A stretch of 64,000 bases of DNA from Limnomonas spitsbergensis (GCA_037349105.1 JAYJMM010000041.1:372001-436000), one strand, 5' to 3'. Positions 31,990 to 43,545 are shown, counted from the stretch's first letter. The notes: generated by a model not told the origin, from the sequence alone. Program-made: numbers and translations.

Positions 31990-33075
31990 GAAGCCTAGGC
32001 CCTGATCTGCAGTGTTGCTTAGTCAAAAGGTATGTTTATGTCTGGAATGGAGAGGGTATAAAATGGAAGGTGACCACACAAAAGATCATGCAGAGGTTTG
32101 TAAACATTCAAAAGCAGATGAGGGGTATGTTCATGCCAAAGCGGGCAAGGGCTGGATTCCTGCCGAATAGGATGAAGATTCAGCTCCAATGTCAACGTAA
32201 GTTTAGTGGCATGGAGTTCAGGTTACAGGTTGTGGGATAACAGGAAATAAGTTGCATGTCGGGGGAAAACATGGGCTAAGTGTGGGCCTGTGGGGCGGCT
32301 GCGATCAATACTAAGCGTATGTCAAATTGAAAACAAATGCAGGCAATTGCCATCCATGAAAATGAACAACAATATCAGGTACTTGATAGACAAGAGCGAG
32401 GCTACCAAAAGTAGCCGTCGCAATACTGGCAGGTATGGTTCTCATTCAATAACATCCGAATATTTGACATACCCAGTCAAATATATTTCAAGAGCCAATA
32501 GAAACATCGTCACCAACCAGTCAGCCTAGCTAAGATATAAAGCTTTCTGCTGAGATACACATATTGAATTAGATACAAGTGATGGGGTCGTTCAGCATCG
32601 CCAGCAACCCACAAGACCAATCAATACGATCTTACCCCCTCACTGATCTTACCATTTGATCGGTGACATGCAGATGATCAAATCAGTGGCATATCTTATG
32701 CGGAGGTCGATACAAGCATGAGCAACATTCATGGCTATGGGCATGACCTATTTAACTCCACAGTGATCTTAGGTCATCTCCAATTGGCAGTCAAGATCCT
32801 CCACCCTAGTATGGGACCCCACCCTACATAGTAGGCCTTGATGCCCCCTGACACCAATAAGAGCAATAAGGCAGCTGCCAGGATAAGGGGATCACCCGAT
32901 CACCCTCGACCCTAAGAAGGCGTGTAATGCTGCCTATGTAAATCTCCCTCTGCCTACTTACATCCACAGCTGGCCAACAAAGGACACAACAAGCTTTCAT
33001 CACCAAGGGTTGGGGCAGTATCTTGGGTCGTTTTGTCCCATCACAATATTGTGCCCTAGGGTACATGGCGGGGTC
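31990..33075. repeat. Block R3, copy 2
   Basis: It matches 15,030-16,250. Landmarks are given under copy 1. The frame corresponding to 15,476-15,802 is interrupted here. Confidence 0.6.
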
Positions 33076-33078
33076 ATG

Positions 33079-34221
33079 TCACACACTAAAAGACAATCCC
33101 CATTCTGTGTGCGGCACAGGGGTCGGGCCTACTATCAATGCCTGCGTCCCCAAGAGGCTGACAGTATGCAGCCTAGTGCAAGCTGCCAGAGGGGTCAGAT
33201 CCTCGACTCCATCACAATTATTCAAGTTGAGAGTTAAGAGGTCAGTGCATCCAGCCAGAGGGGTCAGGTCCTTGACTCCACGGCAATTTCTGAGGTTGAG
33301 AGACTGCAGTCCAGTGCATCCAGCCAAAGGGGTCAGGCCCTTGACTCCACGACAAGTGTCGAAGCTGAGAGACTGCAGTCCAATGCACTGAGCCAAAGGG
33401 GACAGGTCTGCGACTCTATCACAAACGCAAAAGCTGAGAGTCTGCAGTCCAGTGCACGCAGCCAGAGGGGCCAGATCCTTGACTTCATCACAATAGCTGA
33501 AGCTGAGTGTTTTCAGTCCACTGCACGTAGCCAGAGGGGCCAGATCCTGGACTGCGCCACACCAGCTGAAGCTGACAGTCTTCAGTCCGGTGCAAGCAGG
33601 CAGAGGGGACAAGTCCCTGACTCCGTGACACATCGTGAAGCTGAGTGTATGCAGTCCAATACACTCGGCCAAAGGGGACAGGTCCTCGACTCCTTCACAC
33701 TGTATGAAGTTAAGAGTCTGTAGTCCAGTGCACATAGCCAGAGGGGTCAGGTTCCTGACTCCACGACACATGTCGAAATTGAGGGTATGTATTGCAGTGC
33801 ACTCAGTCAGAGAGGTCAGGTCCTTGACTCCATGACAATACTTGAAGTTTAGAGTCTGTAGGCCGGTGCACGCGAGTAGAGGGTTGAGATCTTGGAAGCC
33901 ACCACAGTTATTGAAGCGTAGGGTCTGCAATCCTTTACACGCACGCAGAAGCGTCAATTCCTCGACTCTGTGAATAGTGAGAGCGGTTGTTGTAAGGTTG
34001 ACCACATTGCGAAAGGTGCAGCATGTTGCCCGTATTGAGGCCTTTCCTTCAACCATGGAAAGGATGATGGCCCATACTTCGTGCGGGAGGTCCAGGACAC
34101 CTAGGGGGCAGTGAAATGAAATAAAACAGGTTTGGATTAATTTATTCCCGCGCTCACATGTGTATGTGATGGAATCCCAAACCAACGAGAAGGGTATATA
34201 CATACCGGTACGCAAAATCAC
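33079..34221 (-). CDS. F-box-like / leucine-rich-repeat protein B2
   Basis: An open frame of 380 codons. The first 40 or so residues (MILRTGMYIPFSLVW onward) are probably intron, because CACTGCCCCCTAG|GTGTCC just before GVLDLPHEVWAIIL is a good 3' splice site. F-box-like segment LDLPHEVWAIILSMV with RATCCTFRNVVN. Eleven or so repeats of 23 residues follow (GLQTLNFKYCHGVKDLTSLT type). The last repeat runs into a C-terminus unlike the other three genes (RLHTVSLLGTQALIVGPTPV instead of ACTGLHII), which suggests a frameshift or different end. It is the D2 counterpart of B1. Possible pseudogene. Confidence 0.65.
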   Translation of the reverse strand: MILRTGMYIPFSLVWDSITYTCERGNKLIQTCFISFHCPLGVLDLPHEVWAIILSMVEGKASIRATCCTFRNVVNLTTTALTIHRVEELTLLRACKGLQTLRFNNCGGFQDLNPLLACTGLQTLNFKYCHGVKDLTSLTECTAIHTLNFDMCRGVRNLTPLAMCTGLQTLNFIQCEGVEDLSPLAECIGLHTLSFTMCHGVRDLSPLPACTGLKTVSFSWCGAVQDLAPLATCSGLKTLSFSYCDEVKDLAPLAACTGLQTLSFCVCDRVADLSPLAQCIGLQSLSFDTCRGVKGLTPLAGCTGLQSLNLRNCRGVKDLTPLAGCTDLLTLNLNNCDGVEDLTPLAACTRLHTVSLLGTQALIVGPTPVPHTEWGLSFSV

Positions 34222-34229
34222 ATTACGGG

Positions 34230-35170
34230 TCCCGTGTGCATTTTACTCGTGACAGCGTATGGACACACCAATACCCATTCCACCGGGCACTATCAGTTCT
34301 ACCTGGTAGGTGGGCAACTATGTGCTTCTATGCTTGGGACTGGAAGTGTTCAAGGATCTGGATGTGGTTTGGTGACGCATGGTGGTTTGGTCATGTCTGA
34401 CAGACCAATGGCAACTCAGTGATGCAGACTGTACATAGGATAAGTACAAGGACACGGCCTATCGATTCCCATTGCCCACACATGCTTCGGTACCCACCAC
34501 ATGCACCGTTCTAAACCCACCTGTCTCAACTGTTGCGTCAGACGACACTCCAGCTGCAGGGTTTGCAACTTCGGATTGTGCTTGCTTCAGGCCATAAAAC
34601 TTGTCAGAGCATATGTTGCTCGGCATAATGCAAGGGTAATTAGGTTCGCAGGTCCCATTATTATTACCAGTACAAAGCCTGGGCAAATGAGTCATTGATT
34701 GGGAATGGATCCAGAGAGGGATTACCGGCGGTACCTCCCCTCACTAGATTATTGAATGCACCATGGATCCTTTTGGTTGGATCCATGTATCGCGATCACC
34801 AATGACATGCAAAAAGTAAACAACGTTTCGTTTGCTCTTGAGAGTCAAGAAAGGGTGCGAAAAATACTTCTGGACAGCACCAACCTTCTACACCAGCAAG
34901 AGTTTGCAAATCCATGATCCTTGCGTGAAACTGAGTGGCCGATACGGCAGGACTTGTAATTCTGACGGTGAAAATGTTCCAGGCGCCGAGGGTTGCGTTC
35001 ACGGGTTCCGTTCGAGGCCTGTCAATGTAGACCCAGATCGTTGGAAAGACAGCAGTTCCTTGAGTGTGATAGAAAGTGCAACTCCTTGAATAGCGTGTGG
35101 CAGAGCAAGAGAGAAAACGCTTGAGCGTTGCCTTGAACAAAACGACAACTGACATGCCGTACACCGGGAT
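34230..35170. repeat. Diverged upstream block of LRR B2, partly R1-like
   Basis: Contains the R1 landmarks GTAGACCCAGATCG (35,026) and GCCGTACACCGG (35,157), and GGTAGGTGGGCAACTATGTG near 34,304, at lower similarity than copies 1-3. No frame is supported. A TACCGGTA octamer lies at 34,203-34,210. Confidence 0.5.
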
Positions 35171-35680
35171 ACAGAAAACCTGGTGGTTGAGCGGTAGAGG
35201 TCCTCTTAAGTAATGGCCTTGATTTCAAGGCATGCCTGCTCAAGCAAACCTGTCCACCGCTGGTTCCTAAGCAACACCGTGAAAGCACAGGTCCCATATT
35301 GTCCATATTCAGTGAGACTTGGGATTTCCCATCGATTACCCATTGTAGGAAAGCATGGGTGCGATCCCCTCCCACTTTTCAGTTCCCAAGCTTGGAACAA
35401 AAAATGTATGAAATCACCACATTATATCTTGACAAACAGCATCAATCTTTGGGGGTGTACATAATTGATAACAACTGTCCCTATGAAGTGTAGCAGAAAT
35501 CATGTGTCAGTCTGTAACACGTGGGGGTGAAATGTCGGTTGCATGTCGATTTCCAGCAATTTTGCCCTGTTTGCCACCTAAGGTCCAGCAGCTACATCCA
35601 GGCCTAATCATTGTCCCGAGACAGGTGCTGATCAGGGCTGACACACATGTTATGACACCCCACGCTCTACTGATTTATGC
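35170..35680. other. Stretch with no supported gene
   Basis: Several overlapping short frames occur on both strands (for example 35,022-35,375 minus and 35,213-35,464 plus). None is recognised or repeated elsewhere in the window. Confidence 0.35.
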
Positions 35681-35683
35681 TTC

Positions 35684-36205
35684 AAGATGGAGTTCGAGGC
35701 GACCCACGAAGGTCGCCTCAGGAAGCAGGTAGAAGATGGAGTTTTGAGGCAACCCACGAAGGCCGCCTCAGGAGCAGCTAGAAGATGGACTTTGAGGCGA
35801 CCCATGAAGGCCGCCTCAGGAGCAGCTACAAGATGGACTTTGAGGCGACCCACGAAGGCCGCCTCAGAAGCAGCTAGAAAATTGAGTTTGAGGCGACCCA
35901 TGAAGGCCGCCTCAGGAGCAGCTACAAGATGGAGTTCGAGGCCACCCATGAAGGCGGCCTCAGGAGCAGCTAGAAGATGGAGTTTGAGGCGACCCACGAA
36001 GGCCGCCTCAGGAGCAGCTACAAGATGGAGTTCGAGGCGACCCACGAAGGCCGCCTGAGGAGCAACTTCAAGATGGAGTTTGAGGCGACCCATGAAGGCT
36101 GCCCCAGGAGCAGCTAGAAGATGGAGTTCGAGGCGACCCATGAAGGCCGCCCCAAGAGCAGCTAGAACATGAAGTTTGAGGCGACCCATGAAGGCCGCCT
36201 CAGTT
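35684..36205. repeat. 48-bp array with a hairpin in every unit, about 11 copies
   Basis: Units read like GATGGAGTTCGAGGCGACCC, ACGAAGGCCGCCTCAGGAGC, AGCTAGAA. Each contains GAGGCG and, 12 bases on, CGCCTC, an inverted repeat that can form a hairpin; GACCC(A/C)ATGAAGG is in the loop. Because 48 is divisible by three, frames stay open on both strands. The minus-strand frame (35,650-36,189, 179 codons) repeats the 16 residues AAPEAAFVGRLKLHLV; the plus-strand one repeats RRPTKAASGAARRWTL. I treat this as a satellite, not a gene. Confidence 0.9.
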
Positions 36206-36289
36206 TGTAGCTAGAATGGTTATAATATAACTTGCATGGGCATTCTAGCTCTCCAACTTGTCTTGGCATTTACCGACGGTATCGCTTGC

Positions 36290-37320
36290 GATGTGTGCCT
36301 GCTTTTTGGTTGCGTAATATTTTCCTGTTTTTCTTTTCTCCTTTTCCCCCCTTTCTGACAGTGGGACGCCCCGCGGCCGAGTCTTTTGAGCATGGCCCAG
36401 ACGTCTTTAGCTTCCGGTTGTTGGATTGGGGATGAGAACTTTTTGTTTTGCTTTTGAGGGGGTCTCTTTCCTCTCTCTCTTTAGTTTCCAACCTTGCTGT
36501 TGGACACCGACGCGGCCGAGCTTTGCAGCATGGCCCAGTGGTGTAACGTCATTTTGACTAATTTAAGCAATGGAAGCTAGCCCGAACCCGCACGGCACTG
36601 AAGAAGAAATGACAAAACGTAAGTTGTAACTGCCGAAAGTGGCCAAGGGGCTTAAGTCGGCCCATGCTGAACATGGGCAAATGCCCATTCAAGCAGGGGG
36701 GCATTATATATCCCCAAAGGCAATGACCAAAGCCGACACCTCAGATCTCATGGGCCCAAAGATACAGCAAAGCCAAGCCCATTGAGTGGACGGTATCTTT
36801 CTTATGAGTCAATGTACCCTTACGTATTGGGCAGGTCCTCCGGGCGCTGCCACTAACTTCCACCAGTTGTACCAGGCTGAGCATGGGTGGGACGCACTTG
36901 CTTTTGTGGACTGTGTTGTGGGCATTATTGAGGGTTAGTCTCCAGGGTTTCTGAGGCCTATGTCGTTTGCCTTTCCGGCCTTCTCTGTTGGCCCTTTTTG
37001 TTGTTGTTGTTGTTTGCCCCCTTTTTAGTTTCTTCTCTTCTCCCTTCTGATCAGTGGAGCGCCCTCGCGGCCAAGCAGGGGTGGGATACGCTTGCTTTCC
37101 TGGACTTTTCTTTTCTTAGAGGCTTTGTTGAGGGCTATTCTATAGTGGAACTTAGGTGTTGGACTTGGTCTGCTTTGCCTTTCCGGCCTCTCCTTTTGTT
37201 CCTTTCCCCCTCTCTTCCTTTTAGTTCCTCCCTCATTCCCTTGTGAACAGTTGGGCGCCCACGCGGCCGAGCTTTGAGCGGGCCCAGAGGTGTAACGTTA
37301 TTGACTTATTGGGGCCCCTA
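36290..37320 (+). mobile_element. Cluster of three LINE 3' ends
   Basis: Three tails in the same direction: GCCCCGCGGCCGAGTC (36,367), ACGCGGCCGAGCTTTGCAGC (36,510), and GCGCCCACGCGGCCGAGC (37,255) with CCCAGAGGTGTAACGTTATT. The third is preceded by coding remains of the element's C-terminus: ATNFHQLYQAEHGWDALAFV, then DCVVGIIEG and a stop (about 36,848-36,940), and a second weaker GWDTLAFLDF copy (about 37,080). Nested or tandem insertions of truncated elements. Confidence 0.6.
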
Positions 37321-37369
37321 GCGGGTGGTGGTTGAGGAGGGTCATCAAGGGGTCAGGGGTGTAACATTC

Positions 37370-37640
37370 AGGGGAGTTTTCCAGGTGAACTGTGAGCAAG
37401 CTATGATGCGCTAGGATCACTGAACATTTCTCTGACCCAGAACCATCCTGACGAGGGTCCAGGGGTTCCTGATCCTGGCAGCTTTTTCACCATCCTGACC
37501 CTGATCGTGAGGACACCCTGAGGGACCCGTGATCTTAACAGCCTTTCGCAGCAGGAACTCAAACCCACGCCAGAGGAATAGCTGAATGCAAGCTGGTGAC
37601 AGCATGCAGCCCATTTGTCACGACGTATGGCCGTATGGAC
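37370..37640. repeat. R1 fragment, copy 5
   Basis: CCCAGAACCATCCTGACGAG, CACCATCCTGACC and GACAGCATGCAGCCCAT match the middle of R1 (about 12,330-12,500). It marks the right limit of the duplicated region. The LINE cluster at 36,290-37,320 separates it from the rest of the R1-like sequence. Confidence 0.5.
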
Positions 37641-37914
37641 CAATGGCAGCGGTGGCTCGCAGTCGCCCTTCTAAACGTCCACCTGGTTCCAAAATGCAAC
37701 ATTAAACCTAGGATAACACTTTCGTGGAAATATGTAAAAAAAAATATATACCGGTATATCAGGTCAGATCAGGTCACAGAAAGGTAACAACAAGCTGGTA
37801 GTGCTACATGCATCATTTGGCCTGGCCGGCTGGCCCTCAAAGAGAATTACACTCCTTCAAAAAAAAATCACTGAAGTTGGCTCCGATATCTAAATGGGTA
37901 TGAGGCCAATTTGG

Positions 37915-38060
37915 GGGGTTGGCCAAAAGGCCACTACTGGGCCTACTGGAAAACAAACTTGACTGGCCTGTAGCCTTTGGCCCAGGCTTCCGCAGCTGGT
38001 TAGCACCAGGTCCCCACACCGACAGGCCAGGCTGTAGCTGAGGAATAGTTGAGGTGCATT
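37915..38060 (+). repeat. Short interspersed repeat S, copy 1 (diverged)
   Basis: AACTTGACTGGCCTGTAGCC, TTTGGCCCAGGC and AGGCTGTAGCTGAGGAATAG. It has the same order of landmarks as the four other S copies (45,298; 48,040; 53,445; 53,930). Confidence 0.4.
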
Positions 38061-38326
38061 CAAAATCACAGTGAAGGCTGGATCACTGAGGCTGCATCCA
38101 TATGAAGCTTGATAGATGATGTATTGATGTTTCATGGGCAGCCTCACTCGGGTCATGTCATGCATCAAATAAACCTCCATCTGTTGACAGCAACGATCAC
38201 CTCCTCCTTGCTTACAGTGCAACTCTCCACCACTGCCCACTGCAACTAAAGCTTTCAGGCTGGTCCTTCAGGCCCTGCATGATTAAAGCCCGCGGCAACC
38301 CGCAACCATTGTAGGAGAGGTACTGG

Positions 38327-40971
38327 TTACCTCTTCGCTTTCTTTTGCCAAGAATCCAATGCTGCCGCTAACCGATCTGAAACCGGGATCTTGAGGGCAA
38401 CCTGCAGTACAGAACGGCATGGGTCAGCATTGCACCGCCCAGTTCATAAGTGCATTCTGACAAAAAATACAGGCACGACCAACCTCTCCACCTGCTCCCC
38501 TCCTACCTGGAGCAGCTGATCTGGGCTGTTTGCTCCTAGCAGTCGGTGCATGTTCCTGGCTGCCAGCATATCCACCAGCACCTCAAAGCTGGCAGCCTCC
38601 AGATCAATGCTTCTTATGGTCATGAGAGCGACAGCAACACGGAACACGACCTTGATACCCTGTTACAGAGAAACAAAGCACACACCCTTAGGACGTGGAT
38701 TGAGGAAGCCACCCTTTCAAGGTGACAATTCCAGGGGGCGCGCCTGACAAGGACAGGGTGGCTCTGTCCTTATCTCAGGGACAAGGGCAAGGTGGGGGGA
38801 AACAGTATATCCTTTACCTCGACGCAAGATTGCGAGTGCTCCCATCGGCATGCTTTCCGTGTGCACAGGTTACATGCGCCTATCGGGTATCCATAAACAC
38901 GTACCCATGACTTAGCAAAACCCTCAAGTTATGAACACGTGCAAATGAACCCTTAAAGCAATGAAGATGTGCCCGTGAATACGTGCCAATGAACATGCAT
39001 GCATATGCAAGTTTGTAAATCTGACACTGTCCAAGTGTCCAGTATTTCTTGAGCCCAGTGCAATCAAAAAGGCTCCATGCGCGATACTGTGTACCCATCA
39101 GCACCCTACCCGCACCTCAGCCCCAGGCCCGCACCTCTACCATGAACACGTCCCAGACTCGCACGAGGTGCCCGAATGGCAACGAGTATGAAAACAGTGT
39201 GTTAAACCAATGGGTTGCAAACAGAGACGGCTCCATCCCTTCAGCCTCGAGGTGTGAGGCCAGGCCCGTCGGCAGGAGCGCCCGCCACTGGTGCAGGCAG
39301 AGCTGCAACGTGGGCATGCCCTCGCTGAATATGCCGCGCAGGGGTGTCGCTCTGAGCGCTGTCGACATGCCGCCCCCGCTCATGAGGGAGGCAAGGGACC
39401 AAAAGGCCTCCTCCTCGGGCATGTGGAGGAGCAGCACTGCAGCGATGAACCCCATGCCCTGGACGTATCCAACCTGAGAGAAGGGCAAGGAAAGGAGGGG
39501 CAAGAATAAGGTGGGGCGAAAAAAGAAGGGGCAAGAATAGGTCAGGGAGGCGACAGGGCTCAAGGGGTGGTCATTGACCTCATAATCTCTGCATGGCTCA
39601 AAAACTGGTTTCAGGTGGCAAGGCCGCCTCATGATCTCCGCCCTGTCCGTTCTCTGTGCTTGCCCAAACACACTGAAGGATTAATCACTCCTGCAGCACC
39701 TGAGCCCAGGAGTGGACGGGTCCTACAAATGATCCATCAGCTTATTAGTCCAGCCTCCTGTCATGAAAAGTTACGACTTACGTTTTTTCTCGCCTTTTTT
39801 AGGCTTATCTCAGCTCCTTTCTCAGTACTTCCTTGTCACACTACCAAGCCCTTGCGAACACAACTTCAGGGAAAAGGCATAAGTTTGCTGTAATAAGCAT
39901 ATCTACCTCTGGGTCATGTGCTGAGTAGGCACGCATTACGTTGTACAACGCAAGCTGGCCCTGACCCTGCCTCTGCATGTAGTACAGGTGTGTGGGGTAT
40001 GTCCTGCCAAGGTCACGCATAATAATCTCGTCGAATTTGTCATTTCCCCGCCTTATGAGGGCCTGGTAAGCGCCAGAGTCCAAGGAGGCTTTCATGAGCG
40101 CACGGCCGCCTGAGAGATGCGAGGGAAAGTGCAAGACCTTGTTTTAAGCGGATACAGGAGGGCTCTATCATACACAGCGGATGGGGGTGACAAGGGATTG
40201 GAATAGGGTGTCTCTGGAGTTATATCAGGCACTTGTGAGGGGATGCAGCCAGGGGAGTTCAAGGCATCTTGCCACGTGACAAGTGGTGGTGGAAAAGATG
40301 ATATCATGCATGAGTGCATGACCTTGTCCAACGGAGTTTGGTTTGAGTATTCTTAAACATCAGCTTCTCATGATCAATGATGGTTCAAGGGATAAAAAGC
40401 AATAAGTCACTTGCCTGAGAGCACCAGCCAGGCCTGGCCGCGCAGCTGAGATGGGATTCCTTTGCGGGCTCGGCCCTTCACCTTGTCCCGTTTGCGCTCC
40501 ATATATGGCCCCAGTTCCGCACCATCAGGCCCAAGCATCTTCTTCCATTTCCGCAATCTGCGGGCCTGCCTCCATGTGTCAACATGGTCAGAGGCCGGCT
40601 TAGCTGCCCCATGCTGGGCAGTGGTCCCTTCATCAGCAGCACCCACACGGAAACCAAACCGGTCGAAGCCAGTGCCAGGTTTCAGGCTTTCCTGCCATAC
40701 TTTGGTTTCAGTCAAGGTACCTGTTGGAAGGAAGGCGGAAGCAGCAGCCGCAGGGAATATGAGAACTGGGACATGGGCCCTCTGCATGTACCGATAGAGG
40801 CTCGTGAACAGAACAGGAAAAGGACATGATAGTGCTTCATGACTGGTTCAGCAGGGAGCCACACGCACCTTGTGGAACTTCATAGTCAGGATCTACATGA
40901 GCCTCTTCGGCCGGGGGACTCGTCTCCGAATCCTCCGGCACAGTGTTGTTGACTGAAGGGGCTGTCGACAT
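38327..40971 (-). CDS. TBC-domain Rab GTPase-activating protein
   Basis: A complete six-exon gene, 392 residues: exons at 40,971-40,869, 40,720-40,415, 40,109-39,907, 39,473-39,135, 38,659-38,507 and 38,401-38,327; all phases agree. TBC proteins stimulate GTP hydrolysis by Rab GTPases and so switch off membrane-traffic steps. The domain begins near residue 118 (RKGIPSQLRGQAWLVLSG). The arginine finger is in IMRDLGR (IxxDxxR; Arg172) and the glutamine finger in GYVQGM (YxQ; Gln209), so both catalytic residues are present. LLLHMPEEEAFWSLASLM is typical of the middle of the domain. The N-terminus (about 35 residues) is acidic and probably disordered. The second intron has a GC-AG donor (CAG|GCAAGT, 40,414). 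Which Rab it acts on cannot be told. The last exon could be extended at AGAG|GTAACC, but a stop follows immediately in frame. Confidence 0.9.
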
Positions 40972-42715
40972 GCATTCGCTGTAACATCAAGCTATATTCT
41001 AGCTGGTGAACAGCATGAGATGGCCCTGTAGGACAGATGAGGAGTAAGCGCAGGGGGTAAAAGCATTTTAGAAAAGCATCGACGACAAAAATGGGCATGC
41101 CTTCTTCCCTTCTTCAAATTACCATAGTCGAGTGATGGACAGCATCACCCCTGGCACAACTGCTGTATTCGTGAGATATATAAACCATAGTCGAATGTAC
41201 GACTATTTTTACCTTGATCTGACCGTCTAAAAAGATCAGGCTCCAGATTCCAGACGCGGTGGTGCTGTTTCATTTGAACAAGCTCTTGGATTTCTGGCCC
41301 GTGAAAATTTCGGAGGGATTCTGGGAGCATTACTACAAGGGGATCTGAGGCTCATCGTGGATACGTTGTTGCCTATTTGTGGTCCAATCACCTGGTTCAA
41401 TCAACTCATGTCAGTGGAGGTGTTTGGAACAGTGCGTACCCGCTGGGCCCTACAAAGTGCTCGGCAGCATGGGGCTGGTAGGGAATGGCTAGGCTCAATT
41501 CCAGCTACCATGCGCAGCCCGGGCCATATGGTTCAGCCATGCCATTCTCCTAAGTGAGGGGACAGGAACTTGGAACACGGCATTCTACGTGGGGGGAGAG
41601 AGAAGGTCGTGTGGCGGGTTCGCCAACTCTGGGCATGAATGCCTCCAGCGTTGTTCCACTGGACCATTTCCCCGGGTGGTGTGTCAACGCGTCTGCCTTT
41701 GGCGTGAATTAGACGCATCCATTCTGGTGCATGCATCTTACTGTGTGGGCAGACAAGGGGAACCATGTCATTAACACATAAACAAATAACAGTAACCTAA
41801 ACCACATGCTCCAGTACCAGCACATGACTTGGAGCTTCAGATTCCATTTTTCTGTCTGAAGGGTGCCAGCAGGCACATGCATGGGACATGTGCCGCCCAA
41901 AGAATTGCAAAACTGACAATATAGTGCAACATCAGCCATTCGTGTTGACCCCTGGACTGCCAACGAGGTTCTGATCACCGAATAGGTGAGTACGTGATAT
42001 CACAAGTTTTAGGAACGAAGTCAGGGAAATTCAAATTGCACAAAGCGCATGGGGACCTTCAGAAATATAACCCATTCATTAAAAATTACTCGTGCTTCTA
42101 TGGACTTTCCTAGAAGACCTTGCTCCGGGTGGGAGGACTTCTGAGGGGGAGGGAGGCGAAATCTGCCGTTGCTGCCAGTGGCTTGGTGCCTGTTACTCCT
42201 TTCACCGGCTGTGTGGCATCTGTGTTACGGTCAAAAGGCAGGGCAAAGAGGAGGAGCAAGAAGAGAAGGATGCTGAGACAGCAGATGCAGGTGCAGTGGC
42301 AGCTGATACAGCATTCTTCATACCCGAAAGCGTGGTTTGCACTGAAGCTGCAGGCCACAGCTGATGCCGCTTTCACAACTGAGGATGACTGGAGGAGGCC
42401 AAAGAGCGGCCACCATGCACAATAAGACTCACCCAATCAATGGCATGACAGTGCAAATGTCCACTTTGCGCCCAGTTCCGAAATCGTAAATAGAGGCAAA
42501 GACCGGTGGGTGAAGACAGGCCTTTTGAAGTAAAGACCTTACCGGAAAATCATACAAGAATAAAATGATACTGACACCAGCTGCAGCTTGATAGTCTTGT
42601 GGTAACAAGAACCGGCTGGAGGAATGTCACTTGATTGAATTTTGAGCCATTCAAGGGGCCGAGCTTAAACCACTTTGGGTAAGTTGCATTATCTTACAGT
42701 TTCGTTATGTAAATG
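40972..42715. other. Stretch upstream of the TBC gene, no supported gene
   Basis: It should contain the promoter and 5' leader of the TBC gene near 41,000. Overlapping frames of about 90-110 codons lie at 42,092-42,436 on both strands. One plus-strand frame is basic (SKGRAKRRSKKRRMLRQQ) and the minus-strand frame has a cysteine- and leucine-rich run (CISCHCTCICCLSILLFLLL). I cannot choose between them or match either to a family. Confidence 0.35.
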
Positions 42716-43545
42716 ACGTTACACCTGTGGGCCCTGCACAACAAGGCTTGGCCGCGTGGGCGCCCAACTGTTCAGAAGGGAGAACTGAAGAAACTAAAGT
42801 GATGAGGGGAGGGGGGGGGGGGGAGGAACAAAAGGAAAGGCCGGAAAGGCAAACAAGCCCGAAACCGCAGCCTCTCTAGAAACTATCTCTCAACAATGCC
42901 TACAACAGCGTCCACAAAAGCAACCGAATCCCACCCCTGCTTTTGGCCTGGTACAGCTGGTGGAAGTTCGTGACACCGCCCGGGGGACCTTCCCACCCCC
43001 GCTCCCATTACTGCTCCCTGACACTAGGGCACTGGAAGGAAGGATGTAGTGCATCCTCTACATGCTCGCCAATCGCCATCACCCCTTGCCCAGCATCGTT
43101 GGCAGCAGCGTGTCTTTCGCCGCTGACTGCTACGCCGTCCTCTGGTGTCAGCCGTGCTGATCGCTGCAGTCGCAAATTTGTGCGCACACAAGCACACTCC
43201 CTTGTGCTCGTGCGGCTCCTGGCTTGCGCCTGCCGTGGTCTGGAATCAGGCGCGGTAGGTCGCCGCAGACGTTTGTTCAGTGGTAGGGTCCCTGGGGTCC
43301 CCCCCGCTTGCGTCCAGCTGCCTGCTCGTAGGCTGTGTCAAGGAGTGCCAACACCTCTGTGACGGGTAGGCGCTGTAGGTGAGCTGCTGTCTTGCGCGAC
43401 AGGGGGAGGGCTGTCCCCCGCTCCAGCTCCTCCAGTGCACCCAGCAGATCAGAGCACCAGGTGCGTCCTCCAGTGCCCTGGCTGACTGCAAGCTGCATAA
43501 CGGCTGCCATGACCTCAGCCATTATAACCTCAGCCATTTGTTTCG
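42715..43545 (-). mobile_element. 5'-truncated LINE fragment, copy 3, minus strand
   Basis: On the minus strand it reads from a coding fragment (LLGALEELERGTALPLSRK with LPVTEVLALLDTAYEQA, 43,530-43,320) through the C-terminal FHQLYQ and FVDAVVGIVE segment (about 42,960-42,880). A pyrimidine run follows (seen as G-rich 42,806-42,825 on plus), then the tail GGGCGCCCACGCGGCC (42,765-42,750). It confirms that the coding blocks at 5,135-5,377 and 23,907-24,158 belong to the element. Copies differ enough to show the family is old. Confidence 0.65.

Noticed and set aside
35650..36189. 179-codon minus-strand repeat protein
   Set aside because: The 48-bp array is open on both strands, has no signal or domain, and can be explained as a satellite. 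Kept as a repeat with a finding.
39049..39477. 142-codon plus-strand frame
   Set aside because: Antisense of TBC exon 4, which carries the YxQ finger on the minus strand.
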